62,691 nt of DNA from Cudoniella acicularis (taxonomy: Eukaryota; Ascomycota; Leotiomycetes; Helotiales; Helotiaceae). The notes beneath the pieces are model-generated. The model did no database searches and was not told where the DNA came from. It saw nothing but the letters and a program-made list of their open reading frames with translations. Where the stretch lies: contig JAAMPI010000123.1 in the NCBI GenBank assembly GCA_013054445.1, forward strand, positions 1-62,691, written 5' to 3'. The position numbers and the translations under genes are program-made. Positions 1 through 10,254 of the stretch are shown in pieces. Position 1 is the first letter of the stretch. Every line of letters begins with the position of its first letter.

Positions 1-86
1 CATCCCTGTCCTGTCGCATCCCTGTCCTGTCGCATCCCTGTCCTGTCGCATCCCTGTCCTGTCGCATCCCTGTCCTGTCGCATCCC
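1..86. repeat. 16-bp minisatellite, about 5.4 copies
   Basis: The first 86 bases are perfect head-to-tail copies of catccctgtcctgtcg. The array is cut by the window edge, so its true length is unknown. It is pyrimidine-rich on this strand. Nothing suggests that it is transcribed. Confidence 0.95.
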
Positions 87-207
87 TTCACATGCCCTTC
101 CACACCTGCAGCCATTTCTTCCACCACTTGCATGTTGGCGAAGCGCGCGGCTTAAGTCCAACAGCGGCCTATAATAAGAGCAGCGGTTTTCTTCCCTCGC
201 CACTTGC

Positions 208-1082
208 ATGAACCAACAGCGGCATAAAGAGTTAACGTTCCAATTCACCCCAAGAGTCAAACTTTGTTCACAACCTAGGATCCAGCTCCGCAAACCTATT
301 TTTTCCCTCGAGATACCATTCGTCATGATTTTGACTGAGGAAGGTCGCAAACAAAAGATTCTTGGACCCCGCAAGGAGACTCTAATTAGGAAGGGCAACG
401 AGTTGCACGAAAAATGTGGTGTTGATGTTTTCATACTCATCACGAATAAGGATGGGGCCTGGCATTACAGGTCAAATCCAAACTACTTCAGTGAATGGTG
501 TGACAACGTGAGAAGTTTTCGTCATTCATTGTTACCCGTTGTGCTGACTCGCTTCAGGGGTGGGAAGGAAAAGGACCAGAAGATTTTGTGACACTTTCTG
601 ACCACAAAAAGGGTTCCCACACTCTCCTAAATCATAATTTTGAGGATTCAAACAACGATGATCTTCATCTCATTCAAGCATTCAATGCTCAAGGCCTTCC
701 TGAGCAAAATCTTTCAACGTTTGGGCCCACACAACATCCAGGGACAGCACTCTCAGGGAAAACACACCCGACCGAAAACGAGGCTGAATTGTCAGATGAT
801 GGATGGAGCTCTCGTAGCACGATGACCATTGCAAATGTTCTCAATCAATTAAGGGAGGGCAGTATGGAACTTGACGAAGGGCATAGGGGACCAGAGCTCA
901 GGATCCACGGAGGCGAAACTGAAAAGTACAATGAAAGGTCTGCTTCCTCGAATGGTCCTCGGAGGAATAGTTCATCAGTGGGTATGCAACAAAAGAGGAT
1001 AACGAGAAATGTCACAAGACGAATGAGAGAGCAGGAAAAAGGGCAGAGAAGGAATAAGTATGGCTTTTTGACCTCGGCATAG
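208..1082 (+). CDS. MADS-box-like (SRF-type) protein, two exons
   Basis: Exons 208-507 and 558-1082 give 274 residues. The 50-bp intron has GTGAGA at 508, a gctgac branch site and ttcag at 557, and joins two frames in phase. Residues about 48-90 resemble a MADS box: a basic stretch followed by TLIRKGNELHEKCGVDVFIL, the usual amphipathic helix and first beta strand. MADS proteins dimerise and bind CArG-type DNA, so a transcription-factor role is inferred. The rest is Ser/Asn-rich with a basic tail and looks disordered. The box is divergent and degenerate at its N-terminal basic end, so DNA binding is uncertain. A TATA-like tataata lies at about 171-177. A short direct repeat (cacttgcatg...aacagcgg) surrounds the start. 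Confidence 0.7.
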
Positions 1083-1174
1083 GAAATATTTGCGTTTTAA
1101 TTGGCAAAGGATTTTCAGATTCGGAATTGTGTTTGTTTTTTTCCTTTCGTAATCTAGCAGTGGAATTTACTTTA

Positions 1175-4064
1175 TCAACCTGTCCTTATCCTCTTTCCAC
1201 TTCCTCCATTTTCCGAGTTTGAATGCTTTGAAGCTTTAATTTGACTCCTGAAACGCGCTGCATGCGGTGGTTTTACTAGCACAAACGATTTGCCCTCTAG
1301 ACCTCCATTTCGTATAAATTGGACGACGTGGTCAAGTCTAATTGTCTTAGCAACGCCGTTCTGTACGATCATCCCAATCCAACCTCCTCTCTGCTGTAGA
1401 TATGTCTCTAAGTCGCTTGTTAATCTCAAAAAATATTTCATTCCATTGTACTCTGTGAGCTGTTGAGTTAAACGTCTGGAAGTCACGCTAGACGATGTTC
1501 TATCGGTTCCCTGTCCAAGGAATGAGCGAGACCCTTGACTAGTTCTCAATCGATGCATTTCTACATCATCGTCGGTCAAGGGACTTCCAAGTCTGCCTTG
1601 TGTATTTGCTATTGATGAACCGTCTTCATTAGTCACGCTATAGGATGAAGACCCAGTAATTCCTGATTCAAGGTATGAGCGCGCACCCTGAAAGTGGGAA
1701 GTCGCTGTTCCAGAGACCCTATGGACACTTTCTATACTTCGTGGGGTGCTTTGAGCAGAGTCAAGTTCTACGTGATCTCTCCACTGAGCGACCCGTGAGT
1801 TAGTGATGCCAGAATTTCGTAATTGCGAACTCTGTGATACTCGTAGCGTAGTTTTGAGGTACGACCGATGCCCGCCACCAAAGGTTGATGCTAACATTGT
1901 TTCGTTTGAAGAATTTGGGGTGGTGGGCACCGATATAGGAGTCAAGTATGATCTCTGACCTTGGAAATTACTCAATGGATGGGAAACGTTATTTTCGGAT
2001 GCCCAAGTTACATCTTCAATGTCTGTGACATCCTCTTCTTTATTTGTGGTTATTGAGGTGAGAGAAGCGGCATCTCCATTGACTGCTACATTTTCTTCGA
2101 GTACTTCGTGCATTGCGGCTTGCCCCAGTTGAATTGCGAGTTCGTTTATTCTAGGGGATGCACGGGGAGGTGAGTCCAAAGGGGATCTTGATGCGACTGA
2201 CCGAGTAACTGTCAACGTCCCACCAGTTGTAGTTGTTCTTGGAGACAACAATGTCCTTGGAAGGCCAAATGCGGACAATGATAAATTTCTTTCTCTAGGT
2301 TCGACCCGCTCCATTTCATTGATGTCACTATGCCCATTATCATCGAGATCAAGATTCTCCTCGGAAACATTTGGTTGTGAATGAAAATTTGTTTCTACAT
2401 GTTGTCTCGGAGTGTTTTCTTCAATCAGGACTACCTCGCGTAAATCGTAACTGCCAAAGAATGCTTGAAGGAAATCCCGTTGTATATACATGATTGACGG
2501 GTGTAGCCTATTGCATTGGATTTTTTCTTGCCAGATGCGGGTAAGGAATAGTTCATCGCGAACACGTTGATAGGTGCTACTATGCGGCCGATTCCATCTG
2601 CGATCAATACTACTTTCGCCTTCATCATGATATTGTGGGATCTGTACTCGGGCTGGCAACTCAACATCCCGAAAATTTGTAATTCCTTCTATTATCTTTC
2701 GATGGGTATAACCAAGAATTTTGGCACCTTCTAGGAACTGTTTATGGTGCCCAGGATAAATATCAGCACGCTGGCGGGGGGTTTTCGCATCCTTTAAAGG
2801 AGCTTCATCACTGAGATAAGGGAACTGCCGTTGCGCAGAGATAAAAACCTGGACATAAGCCAATTCTTTTTTGCGGGTTGTTTCTAACTCCCTACCCGAT
2901 TGAAACTCGGCTTCACTAATCTCGAAAAGTGTGGATTGGGGAGGAAGCCAAGCACTACTCATAGCTTCGAAAAGTGGCTTCTTCCTTTGACCACTTAACA
3001 ACAAATTCCTCATAATTTTTGCCCCGATTGAAAAGTATTTGGCATTCTCATGGAAGGATCTGATCGTAGGAATCATGACTTGTAGGCCTAGAAGGGTTTC
3101 CTCAATTGACTTCCGTATAGAATTGTCACTTATAGTTGAAAAGAGAGTTCCATTCGCCATAGCGCTTTGAATAAAGGCTCTGTCAACGAGACTAGCTGCC
3201 GGGGCTCTCATTTGTAGATTTCGCACAGTTTGAATATCAACAGCCCTCTTGACACTGGGATTATTCTGAGTAATGGACTTCCAGGTTTTTTTGATATGCT
3301 TTAAATAGTTCAATAGTTCTCTATCGCAATGAAGTGCGAGGTGTCTGCGTGTATTGCCAAGTTGGAGACCCTCCCACAAGCCTGGGAACTGTAAGAGTTT
3401 GTCTAAATGTTTCTTGTACATTTTATTGTCTAGCAGCTGGTCTAGGTTAAGCCGCTTTGTTTTACTTAAGCTCGATTTCCATTCTTGCACTAAATCGTTT
3501 TGTCCTTGGTTAGCGTAAGAGCATACCTTGCGATATACCTCCCCATCCGAAAACTTCGTGCCAAAAGAAAAATGCTCCCCCGCCTCAAGAAAGAAACCGG
3601 AGTATTCGGGGTCTACATATTGTTAGCTGCTACATGCCCTAAAAATGTCTGAATAACTCACTTAACGGGTCAATAATATAAAATTTTATAGTCCACCATT
3701 TGTCATCCGAGGCAAGAACTCTCTTTGCAGCCTCTACTCGGTGCTGACCATCCAAGCAGTGTATTCTGACATGGCCTGGATAGATTTGAGGCCGATAGGT
3801 GTGGTTTATAAGAGAAATTTGTAACTCATTTCGTGTAAGTTGTGATGCGTGGAGTATTTGGTCTAGTTCTATCGGGGTAATTATAGCAGGAATATAATTA
3901 CGTTCATGATAACGATTACACTTGAACTTGCTTCTCTCAAACCTCTCTACGAGATTTTCAATAATATTAAAATCTAACTCTCTTCCACCTAAAAAGTCTA
4001 AAGAGAGTAGATTTACTTTTGTAATTCCAATACATTTAGCTGTACCTGGCGCTGAATAATCCAT
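1175..4064 (-). CDS. DUF3723-family protein (Starship-associated type), two exons
   Basis: Exon 1 is 4064-3662 and exon 2 is 3612-1175, giving 946 residues. The 49-bp intron (3661-3613) has GTGAGT, gctaac and GTAG, and is in phase. Family hallmarks are visible: HCLDGQHRVEAAKRV near residue 100, then WW and a YRK segment, then LLQFPGLWEGLQLG and a region of TVRNLQMRAP type. The C-terminal half is Ser/Thr-rich and probably disordered. The function of DUF3723 is unknown. The family is known as recurrent cargo of Starship giant transposons. It is divergent from the patatin-like gene at 4877, separated by an AT-rich satellite that must contain both promoters. The frame is intact, so it may be functional. 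The family call is from memory of its conserved motifs. Confidence 0.8.
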
Positions 4065-4242
4065 AGAAAAATTACTTAAAAATATAGTTTTATAGAATCA
4101 AATAAAAAGAGATAATTTATTTTTAGAGAAAAGAGTTTTAAAAGAATTCTAGAAGTAAAGAAAAAAAAAAGAAATTCTAATAAAGATTATAGAATTAAAA
4201 AGTTTTAAAACAGAGTTCTAGAATTATATTCAAATTAAAAAG

Positions 4243-4765
4243 TTAGAAATTCTAGAATTAAGGAAGTTGTAGAGTTAAAGATGGTAGAATTAAAGATTAG
4301 AATTAAAGATTAGAATTAAAGATCCTAGAATTAAAGATCCTAGAAAATACTAGAATTAAAGATGCTAGAATTAAAGATGCTAGAATTAAAGATGCTAGAA
4401 TTAAAGATACTAGAATTAAAGATACTAGAATTAAAGATACTAGAATTAAAAGATCCTAGAATTAATTAAAAAGATGCTAGAATTAAAAGATGCTAGAATT
4501 AAAGATCCTAGAATTAAAGATACTAGAATTAATTAAAAGATACTAGAATTAAAGATACTAGAATTAATTAAAAGATGCTAGAATTAAAGATGCTAGAATT
4601 AAAGATACTAGAATTAAAGATACTAGAATTAAAGATACTAGAATTAATTAAAAGATGCTAGAATTAAAGATGCTAGAATTAAAGATACTAGAATTAAGAT
4701 AATTAAGATGCTAGAATTAAAGATACAGAATTAATTAAAAGATGCTAGAATTAAAGATACTATAA
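4243..4765. repeat. AT-rich 15-16 bp satellite (tagaattaaagatgc type)
   Basis: More than 25 copies of a unit close to ctagaattaaagatact or ctagaattaaagatgct run head to tail, with some units carrying an inserted attaa. Variant units (…gatgc and …gatac) alternate in blocks, which suggests growth by unequal exchange. The flanks from 4065 and up to 4876 are also very AT-rich and have no genes. The array lies exactly between two divergent Starship-type genes and so occupies their shared promoter region. Confidence 0.95.
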
Positions 4766-4876
4766 AGATATGCTTAAGACAAATAATGTATTTTTTAAGA
4801 ATATTTATTATATACCCAAGAGAATTTATATACCTGAGGTAATTTAAATAACTAAATATTATTATTTTAAACAAGT

Positions 4877-7815
4877 ATGGATTCATTTTTTACCTGGCTC
4901 GACTTTAGTTTATTTACTCGAGAAATATGTCTACAAGAACACTACCGCGCGTATACCGCCCTTCAGTCATTACCCTTCCCGCAATTTCAACATCCGCAAA
5001 TTATCTCTATTATTGGCTACAAAACAAAGCAGAAGGTGTCGGGCAGTCTGTTTTCTATTACCAGCAAAAGCCATAAGAAGGTCCTTCTCCAAGCAGTACC
5101 GGGTTTTGAGAGGGCTCATTCACCAGCTATCATTGCCAACGGCGAGATCCACGAAGCATCTCTTATCGATCGACCAATTAGAAGCCGTTGCCATATTGCG
5201 CTTCATTCCATTCGGTGGCATAAAAATACTCCGTACGCTTTAGAGCCGAAGCCTCTAGCCCACCTACTTTATACTCAGCTTTTGGTGCCGTTTAGTACAG
5301 TCGTCTGTTTGTTTGCAGATGACTTTGGTGGGCTGCAACCAATGGCAAAAATATTAGCTTCGTGGCTAGTCACTTTGAGTAACCGCTCTCCTGATTTGCC
5401 AATTTCAACCTATGCTCGTATTTTGATCTTGGTACAATGGGATGATCCAGGTGGCACATTTGACGAAAAGCTTGCCACAGTCGCTTTCATAAAGCATGTT
5501 CGACAAGAGTCAATTGCAGTGAAAGTCAACTTTGGCGAGGAAGTAAAGAGTGAGAACAAAATAGAGAAAATTATAAGGCAACAACTGGGTGATTTACGAG
5601 TTCTCGCTTTGCCTACAGATCATGGTGCAAATAGATCTCGTATGCTAGCGAAGCTCAGAGAGAGAATTTTCCAGGATTCTCAAGATGTGCAGAGCGATCG
5701 CAAAGAGTTAAAGGTCGCATTCTCTGCACTTCATTTGAAGGCATTCTTTAGCTTAGCATGCGGTCATTTTGCGAGGAGTATTGTCACTCCATTCAGCTAT
5801 ATCAAGGCTTCAAGAATTGCAAATCCTCTTTCTTCTAGCTTCTCAGCTCATTTGGCAAATTTCATCACTTTAGCACGAAATGGAGCTTCAGGACATATTG
5901 TGAATGCTTTTATAGCACCAGTTATTGCATCGGCATTTTGTCTCAATAGTTTCCCCCCAGATTCTCATAGTAAGTTTAAATTTGGACTCTGTATCAGAAA
6001 GGTTTAACAAAGGCTTAGGATTTTCACCAGAAATAGTTTTCAAAACTCTCTATCGTAAGGTGTTAAAAGATCTCCAGCAAGCCATCTGTCTTGATCACGA
6101 AGCTGATGTTGACTTCCAAACGAGGATAGAACAAAGATTCTGTCAACAGGCTACAGCTAGTACAGAGAGATCTATTGACATGTCAAAATCCCATCAAGAA
6201 CTGCTGCTTAAGTTCACGTCTCTTTGGAGGCGTATTTGGTCCAATACGACCTGTTTATCTTGTCTTGCTCAAAAGCCAGAGAACACGCTAACTTGCCGGC
6301 ACTCGTTCTGTGATCCATGTATCATGATCCATGCCCAAAGCGATGGGGAAGATTTATGGAAATTCGACGTGGAAAAGTGCCCGTTATGCGAGACGCGAAA
6401 TGAAATTTCCCTTTTTATAAAGCCTTATACAGCTGGAGTTCGTGCTCTCACAATCGATGGAGGGGGCTATTCGGAATTGGAGCCATTAAAGTTTCTTGAG
6501 GACCAGTTAAACCTATCAATAGGCCTCCGTAGCTATTTTGACATTGTGAACGGGAGTGGCTATGGTAGGGGTTCAATGATATAGCTTTTGTATTTGTGTG
6601 CTGACTGGTTTAGGTGGCTTGATCTTACTTCAAAGCTTTTGTAAAGACGACATATCTATTTCTAAATGTTCAGAAAGTTTAAAAATTCTGAGGGAACTGC
6701 AGGCCACCAAAGAAGAATCGAGATTTTCCCAAGCTACCGCAATTAGCGGATCTAAAGTAAGATGGAAAGAATTGAACGGCCTCTTTCATACTTTACTTCC
6801 GCAATCCCCTCAATTATCTACGGCTTCAGACTTGAAAAGAAGTCTTGGGACTCGTATTATGTTCGATTCCCATTGTAGAGGGGTTAAAGTTGGAATTACG
6901 GTAACACGATATAAAGATTCAGAAACTTGTATTTTCTCAAATTACAACGGCAACGGTAAAAGGCCAGACGACTATACGGTCATTCGAGGGAAAACGCCCA
7001 AAGATGAATTATCTTTGTGGCAGTGGTAATTAAAAACACAATTTCCTACGAAAGGTATGCTGACATAAACATAGTGCAAGAGTAACTACTAAGTGTGTCA
7101 TACGCAATCTCCAAAGGCTTTGCTAACATTGGCAGCGAAACACCAACTTACGGGTATCATACAAGAAAATTTAGCCATCAGAATGATCTTGTAAATGTAA
7201 CGTTACAAGAACAAAATCTCATATGGTTACGCTCAGGTAGGTCACCGGATGTACACATCACAATTGGATCTCTTCCGCATGAGATAGGCGCAATCAAAAG
7301 CCCGTTTCAATGGCATTTTGATTATAGATGGAAACTGGACAATGAGATCTTAGAACAGAGTGCGGATGCATTATTGTCAGCTTTTTTTTTATATTGAATT
7401 AATTGAGCTGCCAGAGCCCGACGAAATAGGGTTTTTTTGCAGGGCCAAAGTCCGATGTCGATTACTGCCATGCACTTCTGCATACTCTACACTTCTGGAG
7501 CGTCTTCGAAAAAAGCGAGCAAAATTCCACTACAATTACCAAAGTATAGCATGTGTGGACAGCCAGGTGTTGAACGAAGCTGCAAGAGGTTTACCATTTG
7601 CCAGATACATCGAGTTTTCCTTGTTGTCAATGCATGATACAATACATATCGAGCTCGACGGGATCACAAGGCGGCGCGAAATTAGCAATTGTCCATATTT
7701 ACTCCAACAACTTGTTGAGGATCAGAGATTGAATTGCGTATTTGGCCATAAAGATCACAGAAAGAGATGCTTCAAGTCCAGTCAAGTTTCTCCACGACAG
7801 TGGCATTTTATATAA
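4877..7815 (+). pseudogene. Patatin-like phospholipase with RING-like knuckle; catalytic residues lost, one frame break
   Basis: Exons 4877-5969, 6019-6564, 6614-7025 and 7094-7815 join in phase through introns with GTAAGT/ttaac, GTAGGG/gctgac and GTAATT donors or branch sites. The total is 2773 bases, one more than a whole number of codons. Dropping one T from the T9 run at 7382-7390 restores a frame of about 923 residues. Order of parts: N-terminal region with ADDFGGLQPMAKILASWL; a PPDSH motif; a CxxC/CxHSFCDPC/CPLC zinc knuckle; then the patatin fold. The oxyanion DGGG is kept, but the nucleophile motif reads GSGYG instead of GxSxG, and the Asp of the usual DGG/DGA is replaced (TYGYHTRKFSHQND). 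Lipase activity is therefore unlikely. Patatin-like genes are known Starship cargo. It could be a pseudoenzyme rather than a dead gene. Confidence 0.8.
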
Positions 7816-8044
7816 AAGATTTGAGCCAGACTGTAGTGTCCTTAAATAAAATCATATCAATCAACGACGCAAATATTTATCCCAGAATGAGTGAATGCTT
7901 CTGACATCAAAAGCTTGCTGCTGCCCCTGTAGAAATCATACACGGAATATTGTAGAACTTCCTGACCATGCTTTACGAGGTGCAGAACCTTGGCCTAGCA
8001 AATCCGTCTATGGATTTGTGGCAATTTGGCCAGATGCAGAATAG
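7816..8044. other. Intergenic; no feature seen
   Basis: The two flanking genes converge here. No open frame or repeat is visible. Confidence 0.5.
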
Positions 8045-8786
8045 TTATAGGCTCCAGGCACAGAATATTGTCCTGACGAATCCTGTATCCCCGCTTCTCT
8101 GATACTTTGGCCGATCCAATTCGAGGGGGAAATCGTTGTGAAGTCTGGCAATCACCCAATCGTTGGGTAGTTGGCGGCTATAATATAACACCTGATCAGT
8201 TATAATCACCTTTCGAATAGCATTCAAGCGGGAAAACTTGGCCTTGAGAAAACAATTGCACATATCTGTTCACCTTAGCCAATGGTTTCCATGAGGTATT
8301 CCGGACATACACGCAAAAAGGGTTTCTAAAGCCCCCAATAGCTCGAATTCCACCTAACAAGCACCCGTGAGACACCATATAAAGTAGCATTTCGTTCAAT
8401 TTCAATCGAAGACCTGGCAAACATTCGTATTGAGGTGTAGCAGGTCGATCTGAGGTTCACCTCCAAATTCCCCAAATTCTAAAGGAGCCAAAGCCAGAGT
8501 GTCTGTTGTCCCCCAGATTGTTGACAGCCACATATGAAAGGCCGCAAGAGACTTATATACCGACTTGCCTTGGAGTTGGCGTGGTTCATCTTCGTCTGGA
8601 TTCGGTGGATTGAGGGGTTGCATTGTGAATGCGGTTTTTTGGGCTCTTCGCGGCATTTCGATTCGAATCCTCAAACCTGGCTTTGCTGGGTTAGCAGATT
8701 TTGCGATAATATAGATGGCCATATAGACTTACAGCTTTGCCTTTGGGGCTCTGCCTTTTTTTCCGACCCGGTGTAGAGCTCGACAT
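8045..8786 (-). pseudogene. Unknown four-exon gene with one homopolymer frame break
   Basis: Exons 8786-8733, 8685-8461, 8413-8274 and 8209-8045. Intron 1 has GTAAGT, ctgctaac and cccag; all later junctions agree in phase. Exon 1 is out of phase by one base with exon 2 unless the T7 run at 8756-8762 (A7 in the gene) has one more base. The model then gives about 194 residues starting MSSSTPGRKK. The middle has AAFHMWLSTIWG and FGEFGG, then a hydrophobic LLYMVSHGCLLGG. I do not recognise the family. It converges with the patatin gene. The short size and intact later frames favour a sequencing slip over real decay. Confidence 0.5.
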
Positions 8787-9322
8787 GGTATGCAAAGTTT
8801 CAGCCTCAGCAAAGCTGCAAACATTCGCTTAGGACTATACAAGTAATGCAGGTTTCACATGTACAAGTACAAACGCAATTTTCACTTCACAAAATCTTGA
8901 GCTTGCACCCTTTTCTGAGGTGAAGGCTTTATAATCTCATATAGAAAATGAAATCTTAATTTCGCGCAAGAAAAAGTTTCCCGTGTCAACAAGCACAAAC
9001 GACATGCGAGGAGGCTTTCTCACACGAGGAAAGCTGTACATCACTCTTCCATATTCCTTGACCGATGCACCATATTCATCAACCCATTATTTCCCCTCTG
9101 GCTAACCGAGAGGCGAGAGAAGATCCTATTTGGGCGTCTTATCAAATGTCATTAGTCTATCAGGGTAAGATTATAGATGTCACCTGATATATGTTGGGCA
9201 TGACCTGCCTAAACTTGGTTGGGCAGCATTTTATAAAGCTGCCTATCTTCTAATCTTTTAAAAAGCAGTGTAGAGGATCCCTGTGAAGAGAGGGCCCAGA
9301 ATCACCCTAAAATATCAACATA
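8787..9322. other. Intergenic; putative promoter of the W-rich repeat gene
   Basis: There is no coding sequence. A ttataaa element at about 9231-9237 lies roughly 90 bp before the ATG at 9323 and could be its TATA box. The rest is unremarkable. Confidence 0.4.
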
Positions 9323-10231
9323 ATGTCAACAAGCTCTGGTAGAGGAGGAGAAGGAGATTGCACTCGGTGTGGGCATTCGATGGAGGGGCACGCGAAACTC
9401 GGTCACACAAAATGCCGATTATGTAAGAAAAGCTTCGAGGTCTGTCAAGTTGGAGCTCATGGGTATGGATCGAATCAAGGTGGATACAGGATCTGCTACG
9501 TACCATGCTCATGTGGCGAAAAGTACTATCCGTTGGGGCTCAAGAAAGCCCACGAGCTCGCATCTCACGAGTACCAAACGAACCACGCAGCTTATAGGCC
9601 GTTGACACCTGACGAGACTATAGATGATGAGGTGACGGCGGATTTCAGTCATATAGCCATTAAAGATTCTGGGCCATCCGGTTCTGGCACCGAACACGTT
9701 AAAACAGACTCTGGGGGTGCCGACGAACTCGCAAGAGATCAGTCTACTACTAAAACCCGTGCTGGCGATCGGTCGTGGAGTGAATGGGTTTGGCAACCTG
9801 ATCGTAACCGTTATTTTCGCAGTCGTTGGGGGGAATTTGGGGAACTCGAATATGACTTTGATTATACGCAACCATGGAGTGACTGGGTTTGGGACAAAGA
9901 TAATAACAACTACTATCGCACTCGTCTCAGAGATTCAGGCGATTATGATTATGAGTATGACTATGATACTCCTGGTCCTACCAGCGTACAGGAGAGAGGG
10001 AAGGGGAAAGAGAAAGTGGACTCTGGAGGTTCCAAAGATGACACCCGGCCGTGGAGTGACTGGGTTTGGGATAAAGATAATAACAACTACTATCGCACTC
10101 GTCTCAGAGATTCAGGCGATTATGAGTATGAGTTTGACAATAACACTCCTGGGCCGACTAGTGCAAAGGTGGAAGGAAAAGGGAAGGAGAGTAGAAAAGG
10201 GAAGGGAGAAGTGAAAGGGAAAGGCAAATGA
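9323..10231 (+). CDS. Cys-rich N-terminus plus three WSxWVW repeats; unknown function
   Basis: A single exon of 302 residues. The N-terminal 70 residues carry Cys pairs (CTRC, CRLC, CSCG) with nearby His, consistent with zinc binding. From about residue 150 a module of roughly 35 residues occurs three times, each with WSxWVW, an aromatic Y(F/Y)R core and an acidic Tyr/Asp tail. Copies two and three (about 9870 and 10049) are almost identical in DNA and so duplicated recently. The C-terminus is a Lys/Gly/Glu tail. Similar W-rich repeats occur in fungal hypothetical proteins, but I know no function. The ATG context and the TATA-like element support the start. Confidence 0.8.
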   Translation: MSTSSGRGGEGDCTRCGHSMEGHAKLGHTKCRLCKKSFEVCQVGAHGYGSNQGGYRICYVPCSCGEKYYPLGLKKAHELASHEYQTNHAAYRPLTPDETIDDEVTADFSHIAIKDSGPSGSGTEHVKTDSGGADELARDQSTTKTRAGDRSWSEWVWQPDRNRYFRSRWGEFGELEYDFDYTQPWSDWVWDKDNNNYYRTRLRDSGDYDYEYDYDTPGPTSVQERGKGKEKVDSGGSKDDTRPWSDWVWDKDNNNYYRTRLRDSGDYEYEFDNNTPGPTSAKVEGKGKESRKGKGEVKGKGK

Positions 10232-10254
10232 GTGCAAGCGATGGAAGAGATACA

